The notes under the pieces: generated by a model
Told to the model about the DNA's origin: nothing
Databases searched by the model: none
The model's input: the letters and a program-made list of their open reading frames with translations, nothing else
Origin: Tritrichomonas musculus
Taxonomy: Eukaryota > Parabasalia > Tritrichomonadida > Tritrichomonadidae
NCBI GenBank assembly: GCA_039105265.1
Contig: JAPFFF010000048.1
Coordinates: 434,001 to 498,000 of the forward strand
Direction: 5' to 3'
DNA: 64,000 nt
Part shown: positions 16,904 through 27,499 of the stretch, piece after piece
How the letters are laid out: each line of letters begins with the position of its first letter
Position numbering within the stretch: position 1 is the stretch's first letter
Position numbers and translations under genes: made by a program

Positions 16904-17130
16904 TTTGACATTGGTTCGGCACATAGTGCCTTAGGACAACTTTGTTGTCCGTTCCAACAGTTGGTTATCAACATTTATTCGTTAGTGCATTTTCGCACCG
17001 ACCGATTTAACATTGATTTTACAGCTTGATTTTCAACATTTATTCGTGTGCGGGAATTCCCGTAAGCGATTTTGACATTGGTTTTACAACTTGGTTATCA
17101 ACGTTTATTCGTGTGGGAGTTTTCTCCTAG
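16904..17130. repeat. Three tandem 65-bp units, each with its own hairpin
   Basis: This covers most of a 385-bp gene-free stretch. Units start near 16957, 17021 and 17086 (ACAGTTGG, ACAGCTTG, ACAACTTGG) and share TCAACATTTATTCGT. Right after that shared string each unit carries a different hairpin: GTGC-attttc-GCAC (16985-16998), CGGGAATTCCCG (17051-17062) and GGAG-tttt-CTCC (17116-17127). The position is conserved while the stem sequence is not. No gene is visible. Confidence 0.8.
16918..16950. repeat. Double-hairpin insertion with GTTC flanks
   Basis: GGCAC-ata-GTGCC (16918-16930) and GGACAAC-ttt-GTTGTCC (16934-16950), separated by 3 nt, interrupt the first of the tandem units between GACATTGGTT and CAACAGTTGG. 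The other units have GACATTGG(T/A)TTTTACA without it. GTTC occurs directly on both sides (16914-16917 and 16951-16954), as a 4-bp target duplication would. Confidence 0.85.
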
Positions 17131-17190
17131 ACGCAAAAAAATAATTTTGTTAATTGATTTATTCTTGAAATTCATCAAAATAGGTTTCAA

Positions 17191-17886
17191 TCATTTCTGT
17201 AAATCATCAAGTATTTCACGATTAATTGTAACAACATTTCCATTAATATTTGCTTCAGTTTCATCAAAATTTTCTCGAATAATGTTTTTAATATCATTGT
17301 TGCAAGACATTGAAATCGGTAGATTTTCTTTGAAAAACCATCTTTCATTCAAATCATCATAATGTGAACGAACAGAATTAAAATAGTCTTTATGGCGTCG
17401 TATTAAATGAAGTTTCACGTTTGCATTATCATTAGGAATTTGTTCAAGCCAAATAAGATATTTATAATCATGTTCACGATTATTTGGGACAGTTCGATTT
17501 GATAAATTATTGATTTGAATTTGTAATTGATTGCGTTGTTGATTAAAATAATCATCTAACAATTTCATTATATAATAAGAATACCGTGGTGAAGCCCACA
17601 TCGCTATGCTGTTAACAAGATATTTATGAACGTAATATCCTTGTAAACCAGGTGATAAATTCATTCTTTTTGAAGGTGGGGGAATTCCCCTACCTTCCAT
17701 TTCATTCAGTAATTCCTGTGTTGATTGATTTCGAAACCAATCTTTACACAGTTTATTAGAATGACATGAATTAATAATAGATTGCATTTGATATGTATCA
17801 TCAGTAATGCAATGAATGATTCTAAGTTATTCATTGTATTGTAAATATTCGTATTCATCATTGATTGGTGTAACAATTGTGTTCAT
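17191..17886 (-). pseudogene. KilA-N domain protein with in-frame stop
   Basis: From ATG 17886 the frame gives 19 residues, a TAA at 17827-17829, and then continues unchanged to 17191. Downstream is a KilA-N DNA-binding domain: INSCHSNKLCKDWFRNQSTQELLNEM, then GYYVHKYLVNSIAMWASPRYSYYIMKLL. A coiled-coil/Gln-rich linker and a C-terminal segment KYLIWLEQIPND...VKLHLIRRHKDYF follow, as in KilA-N proteins of large DNA viruses and phages. The hairpin at 17672-17697 encodes part of the linker between the two halves of KilA-N. If initiation uses the internal Met at 17787, most of the domain could still be made. Elements A and B have no counterpart. Confidence 0.8.
17672..17697. repeat. 26-nt near-perfect palindrome in KilA-N gene
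   Basis: GAAGGT pairs with ACCTTC, one G-T wobble follows, then GGGGAATTCCCC at the centre. It lies in frame and encodes a Gly/Ile/Pro-rich stretch. GGGAATTCCC is also the core of the palindromes at 17051 and 17969. Confidence 0.8.
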
Positions 17887-17968
17887 TTTTGAATAAGAAA
17901 AAAAATTAATAAAAAATAAAATTTGAAAAATTAATTTTGGAAAATCGTTTTGGAAAAAAATTTAATGG

Positions 17969-17984
17969 TATGGGAATTCCCATA
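17969..17984. repeat. 16-nt perfect palindrome TATGGGAATTCCCATA
   Basis: This lies in the spacer between the polymerase 3' end and the KilA-N promoter. It shares the GGGAATTCCC core with two other palindromes within 1 kb. Confidence 0.75.
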
Positions 17985-18801
17985 TCTTCACTTTCATTGA
18001 ATAATGTAATCGTTTGCGGTAATTCCTTTAATAAATGGTGCACATGATTGATTTTCTAAAACAATCATTTTTGTGTGAAGTCCTGTTAACGCATTTTTTT
18101 GAACAGTTAATTTTGACATTTGATTATTATTCATTTGGAGATTAATATTCTTACCTTGTTTAACAGAATTGTTTTCAATAATTGATTTATAATCAGATGA
18201 ATTGATGACATTCTTTTTGAGTGAAACTCCTTTAAATTTTAGAGATTTGGTTTGGCCATCATTATTCCAAATGGTATAACATTTGGGTCCAAGAGCAATC
18301 ATGTTTTCACCAGTTTTTTCAATAGCACAGCCAAGAACCTTTTTTTCATCTTCAATTGTGTTAATTGAAGGTTTGGCATGAATTCGTAAACATGTTTGTC
18401 ATAGAATTCTTTGTTTTTGATAACATGATTGAATAATTGAGTTGGAGGTTCATTTGGGTCACCTGAAACAGCATAGTACATTGAATCAGTATCTCCTTCA
18501 ATATAATGAATTTTATCCATGTCCAAGCATTTATTCATAAAATCGTAATAGAATGTTAAATACCAGAATTTGGCATTATCAAGCGTCCAAAGTGATTCTT
18601 GTAAACAAGTTGTACAATGATATGATTTAGGAGAATGTTGTATCATAAATGTGTTATCATTTAATTGAGCACCACCCATGTATGTTTGTGAGATAATTGA
18701 TTGATAAGCCTTATTTGCATCACAAATTTTGATTTTAGAGAACTTCTCAGTATTCATTCCATCATATCCATAAGAACCATTCATTGAGATTTTATAGAAC
18801 T

Positions 18802-18832
18802 TCTCGTTCGCTTTGCTCGAGTCGCTTTCAGC
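18802..18832. repeat. 30-nt hairpin insertion in polymerase gene
   Basis: On the coding strand CGCT-gaa-AGCG is followed by CTCG...CGAG. The insert adds ten codons between HGN and EKFYK, which are adjacent in the B polymerase. AA(T/C)G occurs on both sides. Confidence 0.75.
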
Positions 18833-21800
18833 GCCATTACCATGTTCCTTTCCAGATAATATTTCTTGACGTTTTTTCATAAATTCATTAACAAACATAT
18901 TGAATCCAGTGTGACATTCATATTGTGAAACAGATTTGACATCATCGATTACCAATCCATGGTCAAGAAGGAACCAGAGGTAATAATTTGAGAAAACCAT
19001 GTATTCCCCATGTGTGTCAAGCAACATTGTTAATTTTCGTTCTTCCTTATCGATTGAATTTAAATTGTTTGATTTCATGTAATTATACATGTATGAACCA
19101 ATTGTTTCTTCATTATTTGTGATATTAATGTTTCGAAATACTGGTGGGAAATTAATGAAATAATTAATTTTCGATTTGGGACAAGATAGTTTCACAACAG
19201 CATAGAAAACATAATTTGGTTTATTTGAAAATCGTGAATTTGAAGTTATGATTTTCATACAACGTTCTCGAGATTGTTTATCCTTTACTTCAATCCTTCT
19301 GATGAAAGCACCTGGCATGAACATGATTCCACCATGATATTTGATAAATGGATGTGGATTTGATGAAAATGATGAAGGATAAAGTGAATTGAAATCAATT
19401 CCAAGAATATGTGTTTGAACGTTTGACGTATCATAAGAGATTACCTTGTTATTAATTCCGTCGTAACGGAATTTGTTGATATGAGTTTCACCTTTGATGT
19501 TAACACGATGCATTACATTTGATAATCCACCAGCAATTGCATTTCGAATTGTATAATATTCATCTTCATTATTTATCAAAGTTGGAAGATGATGTAATTT
19601 ACAATATTTTTTTAATTGAATTCTCAATGCAGTTATTTTTGGGTCATCTCGTTTTCGAAGTTTATTACATTCAGCACAAGCCAACAAACAATTTGAAAAT
19701 TCACGTCCAATATCATTGTTAATTCTGTCAAGAGTTGGCTTGTTTTGATATGTGAAATGCTCTTTACAAAGATGACATTTACCCTTGATTGGGTCATTGT
19801 AAAGTTTGAGAAATTCTTTGTAATCATTGGACGAAACACATTTTGATAAGTCTCTTTTAATTGGATGAGATAAGTTATATCGTTCATCTTGTTTATAATA
19901 ATTTTCACATTTGAATTGCCACCATTTAGGGTTTGGCATGAATTCGTTGTATTTGTGTATAGGATTATAATTTTCATGAGGATTGAAATCCTTGTATGCC
20001 AGAGCATATTTTATACAAGATGCATTCTTAGATAATGATAGATTGGATATCAAATCAACTTTGTATTGAGTATTGAGTTGAATTAAATTGTCAATTGGTT
20101 AAATCATCATTTCAACATCATTGTCATTATAAGCAAGCAAGTAATCCCATCGTGTTTTATAGTTTTTAGCATCTTCGAGATATATTTGGTAATCAGATTT
20201 TGAGAGTGGATTTTTTTGGTTGAGATAGCTGTCAAAGTCGTTGTATGAAAATGGTTCAGATTTAGATAATACTTCATTGTAATTATTTGAATTGACAGCC
20301 TCATATGGAAAGATTCCTTTCACAGAATTAGTTTCACCACCAAAATCAATACCGAATTGTTTTAATGTACCTCCAGCAACAAATGATTGAGCATCAATGA
20401 ATCGTAATTTTGTTGGAAGATGGTCTGAAACGAGAATGAATTGTTTTAATGAAGATATTGTTCCGATTAATGAATTTGATTCAACTTTCCAATGTGAATG
20501 GTTAAGATATTTCTTGAACAAATTAGAATCAAATCTTGAGGAATTAAATCCGAAAACGGTTATTGTATAAATATTTGTATCAATATCATAAATTTTATCA
20601 GCAGGGAGGAACGATTTGTCATAAACGATTTTATCATTCAGTACTTCCATCGATTGTTCGAACAACCATGAAATCCATTCTGGAATAAACTCTTCAGAAT
20701 CCTTTAATGAGAAATGTTTTGTAATTAATCCTGAAGATAATTTAACACATGAAGCAACAGAAAGAGGTATTAAACGTGAATTGATTACAGTTGAATCAGA
20801 AATCGATTTGTTAACTGATTGCTCCATCGTTTCAAAATCGTATGTCATATAATAAATGTTAGGTTTCCATTCTAAATCGTATGCCAAACAATATTCATAA
20901 ACTGGATTGTTTAAAATATGTGGACAGAATGGAAGTGGTTCCTTGTTTGGAATAAAGTTCTTCTTGAAAACACCATCACAATGTTTGACATGAGATTCAA
21001 ATCGATGTAGGTTTTCAGCTCCTCGATGAGTGTATGAATGACATTTTGGACAAATATGTATTTGAGTTAGTTTTTCAGGATTCTTAATGTACATGATATG
21101 AATTATTTGGTCTTTCGAGAAAAGTAATGCAGAATGAGTTGGATAAGATTTATCGAAAAACCATTGTTCTGATAAGTCGTAATATGAAGATTTATCAGTT
21201 TTTGTAAATTCATATATATTGATATTTAGATGATGCTTTTTAGACAATTCTTCCATTTGTTCCATTGTTACTCCTTTGAATTCTTTGAGAATATTTAATC
21301 CTTGTTTTGGAATTTTAGTTGTATATTCAATGTTATGTTCTTTGAGAAGTATTTTTTTAGCAGCCTTAGTTCTATCTTGTACTCGATATTTTTGAGTGTC
21401 TGCAAGTTTATGTATTTCAACATTATTTACAATTATGATATCACTCAAACAGATTGCAAGAAATCGATAGAAACATAATTTATCATCTTCATTGTCAGAT
21501 ATAATAAAATCATTTTTGATGAATTCTTCTGGTAAATCTTTGATATGTCCAGTAACCTTTCGCATTCGTGAGACAGTAAATGAAACTGAACCAACGATTG
21601 TTAATTTAGTTGATGAAGATGATGTTTCATATGAATTGAGATTCGATTCAATATACATTTTAACATAATCAAGGTCCTGTAATGATGATATTATTATAGG
21701 AATTGTAGATTGATAATTTTTCCAATTAATATTTCGTGCTTCATATTCGAAATGGTCCTCTTCTTCATTCTCCAAATCATGAACAGGAGTTTCAAATACA

Positions 21801-21847
21801 CCAGATAATTGGAAATGAATTTTGAATGGTTTTAGTTCTCTATCAAA

Positions 21848-24800
21848 TAGTCTTGTCGATTAGGATAGTCTTAGGATAAAGAAAATATCCTAAAAGGATA
21901 TTTGAATAACCTAATATCAAATAATAAACGAACTTATACAGTATTTAATTTTTTGGAAGAACTTTTTCTATATTAAAACTTTTTGCCTTTTTAAATTTAA
22001 ATCAAAACAATAAAGAGTTATTTTGTTTGATTCATATTCATTTGAAATATTGAAACTATAGTTCTTTTAATTGATTTAAACTATTATATATTTTTATATA
22101 ATTATTTGAATATTTCATCTTTAAAAAAAGCATAATGGTATTTTTTTATTCATTTTTATATATGATGATCTTTGTTCGATTAAAAGGAAGTCATACTTTT
22201 TTTATTCCAATTCTTTCATAAGTTAGCAATATATCAGAGCATGTTAAGGTCGAAAAATATTAATTTTCTTTTGTTATTAACAAATATTGTTAATATAATT
22301 AATTTTTGAACATAATAAAATTTTATTATAAAAAAAAAGTTTTTTATTGAGATTATTTTATTTGTGTTTTTGAAAATTTTACAAAAATCATAAATAACTA
22401 TTATTAATAATGTAATTTGATATTTGAAATTTTATTTTTCTACCAGTAATTTAGCTTTTTTGGTGGCAAGTTCATTTATACTGAATTGAAAATCTGTAAT
22501 TTTCTCATAAAAAGGACATATTTTCCTATAAAAATAAAAAAAATATTAAAAAGACTTGAAAGAGAAGATATTTGAAAGTCAAATAACTAAAAGAAAAGTT
22601 ATTTTTTTTATTGGAAAAAATTGATAAGAATAAAAATATTTTTTATTCAAATAATTATGAGTAAAATAGATTTCTGAGAAAATCTACGGTAGAGTCTATT
22701 CAATTTTTTTATTTTGATATCAAATTATAAATTAAAATATTATATTAAATAAAATAAGATAAAATAATTATATTAAATAAAATAAGATATATTATTACAT
22801 ATTATAAATATAATTTGTTCTAATATATCAAATTAAAAAATTATATTCTAAAAAATAAGATATAATACTTTTAAATAAAATAAGTTAATTAATAAAAAAA
22901 CATTTTATTAAATGGATTGTAGTATTCTCCGTGCATCAAGTAGATCTTCGTTACTCCTGAGCCTTCTGTTGGTATGTATGAGTCGCTGCTTTGAAATTGC
23001 ACGCTCACAACTCGCCTCGGACAAAGCTGATCCAAGAAGTCTCATCGCAATATCAGCTGCATGATTCATTTCTTTATCTGAGTTTCTTATTTGAAGCCAA
23101 GAGTAATTTGATTCATTTAACCAGTATTTCTTATAAGGATCTTCAATAGAATCTATGTATCTATTAAAAGCATTTATAGTATATGTTTGTTCGGATGTAG
23201 TCATTTTCCTCCTTTTTAACAATGTTATTAGGCATTCTTTCGCAGAATCAAGATGATTTTTGTTGAAGAGCGCAACATCAGCTGGAATGAAATCTTCATC
23301 ATCATCAGATTCAGTTTCTTCTTGATCTGAAGAATTGCTATCATCATCATTTGATGGTAAGTTTTCATTCTCAACTAACTCTCCTGTACTTGTCATTATT
23401 ACTTCTTCTTCTTCTGGTAACTGAATCAGCGATACATCAATTTCATCATCAAACTGCGGATAGTTTTCTAGGTTGAAATAATGCATGTAAGTGTCTTCTC
23501 TGGGATTTCGTTGTTCAATAGCTCTTTTTCTGAAGTCTTCTCGTCCTTGAGGAGTAAATACATATCCTAATGACCAAATTCCTCCATCTTTAGCTTCAAG
23601 AGTATATTTGCTCAGGGATTCAGCTAAATCTCTTCCAAATGGAACTTTTAATTTGGCAGCAAGTTCGTATAAGCAACCTATAGCTCTCTCTAATATGAGA
23701 AATGCGGATGAGAACAAAGTTTTTGGGTTTTCGAATCTAGAGATCAGGCATTTAAATACCTTAAGTACTTTTTCTAAATCTATAAATTTCTCTATGGACA
23801 TGTTTGGCTTAATTCGAAATATCTTATCTTTATGATCAATTACAAATTTAACAATATCATAATCGTTCGCCCACCTTGTATCCATGTGTTGTGGGCAAAT
23901 AGATCCTATATCTTTCTGCTTTTCAATACATAACTTGGATAATGAATGTAATTCATTAACAATTTGGGATAATTCGAAATTATTTTTAGCTATGCGTTTA
24001 TAGGCGTTATGTGTTCGATGACACAAACATGGCACAACTATGATCCTAGAAATATGTGATATACTTGTATTTAAAATCAAAGAAGTCGATTTCCAAGCCT
24101 TTTTCTGAGCCGTATTGCCATCTATTACTACTGAACCGATATTAATATTTACTATACTCAGAGGTAGTAAGCCTTTAGGAATTGCTTCAAGATAACAATC
24201 AGTATTGCCGCCTTTCATACGAACAATATTAAAAGGATATGATTTGAGAGTTGTTTGTGGGCATTCCAGCACAAAATGGAGGTTCATGTGGCCAGATGTT
24301 TTTCCTTCGTCCATCGCAACGCAACAAAAAGGAACTTGCGAAAATTGGTTAAGAATAGATCTATGACGTTTAAAAGCTTCTGAAGTCATTATGTGTCTTA
24401 GTTTCTCTCTATTAATCTTATTGAATGATTGATGTGCTTTTTCTTCGGCTCGCCTATCACCTGCAATTTCTAATCCATATGTAATGAAATCAATGGCAAG
24501 TTGATGGAATTGTTCTGAACATAGAAGATCAAGAGGTAGATTCTTCATCCCTGTAAATAATGCCATTTGTGTGTATAAATAGCCTTCTGTAATTCTGTCT
24601 AATCCATCTTTGCCATTGTCTTTTATTGCGTAATTGTGTAAATTATTCGTAATAACCGGTTTTCCAGCTTTGCAAATATGTGTATTATTAACTAGCCAAG
24701 AAGTAAAATTGTCTTCGCGTTTGAATTCCATATTGCATTGACATAAAATTCCATCTTCGTTATAAAGTGTTTCGTCACATATAACATAATATCTGTTATC

Positions 24801-25872
24801 ACTTGATCTATACTTTCTGAATCTATGTATAGTACCTTGTTCTAGTTTTGGATATGTAGTAATGCCAATGTAAGTAAGATTCTTTGCATCAATTTGCTTC
24901 TTCTTTGACTTCATTTGATTTTTTGTGGTCGGCCTCAACTATTATACTTTTAATATTTCTAAAAATAGTATTGAATATTATATTTTAGTTATTTTATTCC
25001 AATTTTATCTAGATAATCATATTTTAAATTTAATAGCATTGCTAAATTATTTTACATAAGATATAAATAAGATTATAATGTTAATAAATAAATGAATTAT
25101 GAAGTTATTTATGCAAAAAAAATTAGGATAAATGAGAAGACATTCAAATAATCTTTTTTTTTTGATATATTATCATATAATTTATATTCTGTATTAATAC
25201 TGTGTAAATTTTGCTTTCAAAATAATACGAAAATATTTTTGATGAATTTTAGACTTAAAATTATGATTCAAAGAAAGATATTTAAGAATTAAAATCTAGG
25301 ATAATTTTTCCTTTTTTATATAGGTTAGACATAAACTCCTAAATATTCAATTATTGGCATATTTGTTCGATTTTTTGACCATTTTAGGATAAAGGTTAAT
25401 ATCCTAATATCCTAAAGGCCAAAAAAGATCAAATATTTTCACTGTTTAGGATATTTAAGTAAATTCCTTTATCCTAAAGATTATTTTCATGTTATATCAA
25501 AAAATTAAATATTACATTACTAATATAATTAATAATTAGCAATAATATTTATATAATTTTGTTAATATTTTTTTTTTTAATAAAACATACATTTTGAAAA
25601 AGATATTTTAATTTTTTTATATTCTTTTCAGGAAAAGTTAAAATTAATAAATTAAAACACACTTATGTCAAATTTCAAAATATTATATAAAAATTTAAAT
25701 ATGGATAAAATACATATTTTTAGTATCTTTATATTTCAGGACTATAATATGTTAAATATTTAATAAATATAGCGATGAAAATTGACTAAAATTATTTTAG
25801 GATAATAAAAATCATTATCCTAGGATAAAAAAAAATTATCCTTAGTCATTTTAGGAGAAGTCCACAACATTA
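21848..25872 (-). mobile_element. hAT element with 8-bp target duplication
   Basis: 4,025 bp, flanked on both sides by CTATCAAA (21840-21847 and 25873-25880), the 8-bp duplication expected of hAT elements. The ends are imperfect inverted repeats: TAGTCTTGTCGATT at the left and, reversed, TAATGTTGTGGACTT at the right. Both subterminal regions hold many copies of TAGGATA/TATCCTA (21860-21905; 25380-25500; 25796-25860), likely transposase-binding sites. The long flanks at 21910-22907 and 24939-25790 are AT-rich with no gene. The element carries a full-length transposase gene. Confidence 0.93.
22908..24938 (-). CDS. hAT family transposase
   Basis: 676 residues, apparently intact. An N-terminal CxC...H-type segment (CQCNMEF...NNTHIC) may be a BED-like zinc-binding region. 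The RNase H-like core shows CVAMDEGKT (first Asp), SVVIDGNTAQ (second Asp), the hAT-typical CLCHRTHNAY block and a TRWANDYD segment. An acidic insert (about residues 515-555) precedes the C-terminal dimerisation domain, NHAADIAMRLLGSALSEASCERAISKQR, which carries the last catalytic Glu, followed by RLRSNEDLLDARRIL. It cuts and pastes the element, making 8-bp duplications. It shares no context with the polymerase it interrupts. Confidence 0.92.
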   Translation of the reverse strand: MRPTTKNQMKSKKKQIDAKNLTYIGITTYPKLEQGTIHRFRKYRSSDNRYYVICDETLYNEDGILCQCNMEFKREDNFTSWLVNNTHICKAGKPVITNNLHNYAIKDNGKDGLDRITEGYLYTQMALFTGMKNLPLDLLCSEQFHQLAIDFITYGLEIAGDRRAEEKAHQSFNKINREKLRHIMTSEAFKRHRSILNQFSQVPFCCVAMDEGKTSGHMNLHFVLECPQTTLKSYPFNIVRMKGGNTDCYLEAIPKGLLPLSIVNINIGSVVIDGNTAQKKAWKSTSLILNTSISHISRIIVVPCLCHRTHNAYKRIAKNNFELSQIVNELHSLSKLCIEKQKDIGSICPQHMDTRWANDYDIVKFVIDHKDKIFRIKPNMSIEKFIDLEKVLKVFKCLISRFENPKTLFSSAFLILERAIGCLYELAAKLKVPFGRDLAESLSKYTLEAKDGGIWSLGYVFTPQGREDFRKRAIEQRNPREDTYMHYFNLENYPQFDDEIDVSLIQLPEEEEVIMTSTGELVENENLPSNDDDSNSSDQEETESDDDEDFIPADVALFNKNHLDSAKECLITLLKRRKMTTSEQTYTINAFNRYIDSIEDPYKKYWLNESNYSWLQIRNSDKEMNHAADIAMRLLGSALSEASCERAISKQRLIHTNRRLRSNEDLLDARRILQSI

Positions 25873-26774
25873 CTATCAAATACTTGTTGCAATGATTCGA
25901 AGATTTGATTTAATGATGAAATTTGATTGAAATAATAATAAATAACATAATCTTTATCATATTTGGTATAATAATCCCAAACCTCAACTGCTTTATCAAA
26001 ATCATGTGGTTCATTAATCATAAGGTAATCATTGTGTTTATATTTAAATTTGTTATTGAATTTATCAAGATATTCATAGAATTCTTCGTTTTCAGGAATG
26101 TAATATTCAAGTAAATGGGATTTGTCTTTAATGAGTTTTGGTTCAATTTTCTTGAGATTTGATTTTTCAAATTCATTGATTAATTGAATTGCATTGTCAA
26201 CTGCTTCATTTGCACGTTTAATTGCATCTTCGATTTCATAATGTCGTTTAATTTTATTTTGCTCTTGTTCAAAGTATTCAACATCAGATTCATTTGGTTG
26301 TTCATCATCATAAAATGATTCACGTTTTGCAATATTATTGTTATAATTTTGTTCATTTCGTTGATTCTGATATTCTTGATTGATTTGAGATTGTTGTTCA
26401 TTAAAATAGTGAATATCAGATTCATTTGGTTGTTCATCATCATAAAATGATTCACGTTTTGATATATTTTCATAATTTCGTTCATAAGATTCATTTAATA
26501 ATTGTTTGTGACGTTCTTGTTCATGAATAATGAAGTTATCAAGACCTTCTTCAAATTCATTATCATCTTTAAAATCAGGATTAATTATTTCTTGAGCGTT
26601 ATGTTGATTTAGATATGTATATAATGTTTTGATATTTTGTAATTTAGCACCTCCTCGATATCGACGAACATCTGCAATTTCAAGATTTTCATTAAGTCCT
26701 TGATTAATATTATTAATAGATTCAACAATATCGTTATTAGTAAAATCAATAAATGAATTTTGGTTGAAAGCCAT

Positions 26775-27082
26775 TTATCAAAAATAAAAAAGTGAAAAAA
26801 AATTAGTTTGAAAAAATTAAAATTTTATAACTTGTTCTCAGGTTCATTCTGGAGCCCTTATTTAAATTTTAAATCCCAAATTAACTTTGAAATAAATTTT
26901 AAAATGAGTGTTTAGCGCTTTATGACAGGCCTTGTTCTACAACAGATTATGAAGGCTAATTAAAATTTAAACCCTGTGGATAAGTTTTTCGTTAATTTTT
27001 AAAATGAGGTTTTGAGCTTGGTTCCTGGTATTGGGAGACCTAGAAAAATTATTCGACCACCAATACGAACATACATATACTA
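26775..27082. repeat. Degenerate tandem repeat upstream of polymerase C
   Basis: Two copies of a roughly 95-bp unit can be followed: CTTGTTCTCAGG...TTTAAATTTTAAATCCC...TTTTAAAATGAGTGTTT and CTTGTTCTACAA...TTAAAATTTAAACCC...TTTTTAAAATGAGGTTT. No gene is visible. The right part has CATATACTACT, similar to a string in the B terminal repeats. The right end of element C may lie here, but no terminal repeat partner was found. Confidence 0.5.
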
Positions 27083-27499
27083 CTAACCTTGTATTCTTTC
27101 TTTGATCATCTTTTTAATAGTATTTCTAGATGGGCATTTGTTAAATTTTAATGATAGGTAAATTGAAATGTCTTCAATGGAAGGATAATCATCCATGTTT
27201 AGCTTTTGATTTTTAACATCTTCTACTTCATCGTCACTAATTAAATAAGGTCTGTGAGGGGCCTGCCTCAATTTTCCATATTTTTTATATTCTTTAATAA
27301 TAGAACTGTGATCTCTTGACGGAGAAAACATTTTACCAATGACATCATAAGGAACAATAACACCTTCTGAAATAGTTGAGTGCAAAAGATTTATTAGAAC
27401 ATAGCATTGCTCACAGTAGTATACGTTTGCGGTGATTTCAGACCTCCGGTCTTCAATCCCCTCAAACACCCCTAATTTTGGCACTTTTTTGGTCTCCAA
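27083..27499 (-). CDS. Possible transposase-like HTH protein fragment
   Basis: 138 residues. The second half (KYKKYGKLRQAPHRPYLISDDEVEDV, then YPSIEDISIYLSLKFNKCPSRNTIKKMIKE) looks like the N-terminal helix-turn-helix and linker of DDE transposases in protists. No catalytic domain follows, so it may be a truncated remnant. The N-terminus may be artificial, because a repeat of GGTCTCCAACTACCCAATTTT type overlaps the start. The assignment is pattern-based and weak. Confidence 0.4.
   Translation of the reverse strand: METKKVPKLGVFEGIEDRRSEITANVYYCEQCYVLINLLHSTISEGVIVPYDVIGKMFSPSRDHSSIIKEYKKYGKLRQAPHRPYLISDDEVEDVKNQKLNMDDYPSIEDISIYLSLKFNKCPSRNTIKKMIKERIQG

Larger units (their letters stand above)
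17994..26774 (-). pseudogene. Protein-primed DNA polymerase B of Maverick C, interrupted
   Basis: Homologue of the 1,510-aa B polymerase (44330-48862). The 5' part (26774-25881, MAFNQNSF) is a Glu/Asn-rich region with two copies of a KRESFYDDEQPNESD block. A hAT element (21848-25872) splits it, and the frame resumes cleanly at 21847. The exonuclease motifs DFETM, NSSRFD and YNDND precede a TAA at 20099-20101, at a position that is Asn in B. After it come an HNH segment (CHLC...LDRIN...CLLACAECN), motif A (DFNSLYPSS), motif B (NGSYGYDG) and motif C (GDTDSMYY). A one-base deletion near 18376 shifts the last 110 codons. A 30-nt hairpin pair at 18802-18832 adds ten codons. The enzyme would replicate the element from a terminal protein. 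Confidence 0.88.

Noticed and set aside
2067-20101. Stop codon reassignment of TAA
   Set aside because: TAA ends many intact genes here, and the position in polymerase C is Asn in B; nonsense mutation is simpler. Kept only as a low-interest finding.
22141-22907. Additional small genes in the hAT flank
   Set aside because: The sequence is AT-rich with only short frames and no conserved motif.
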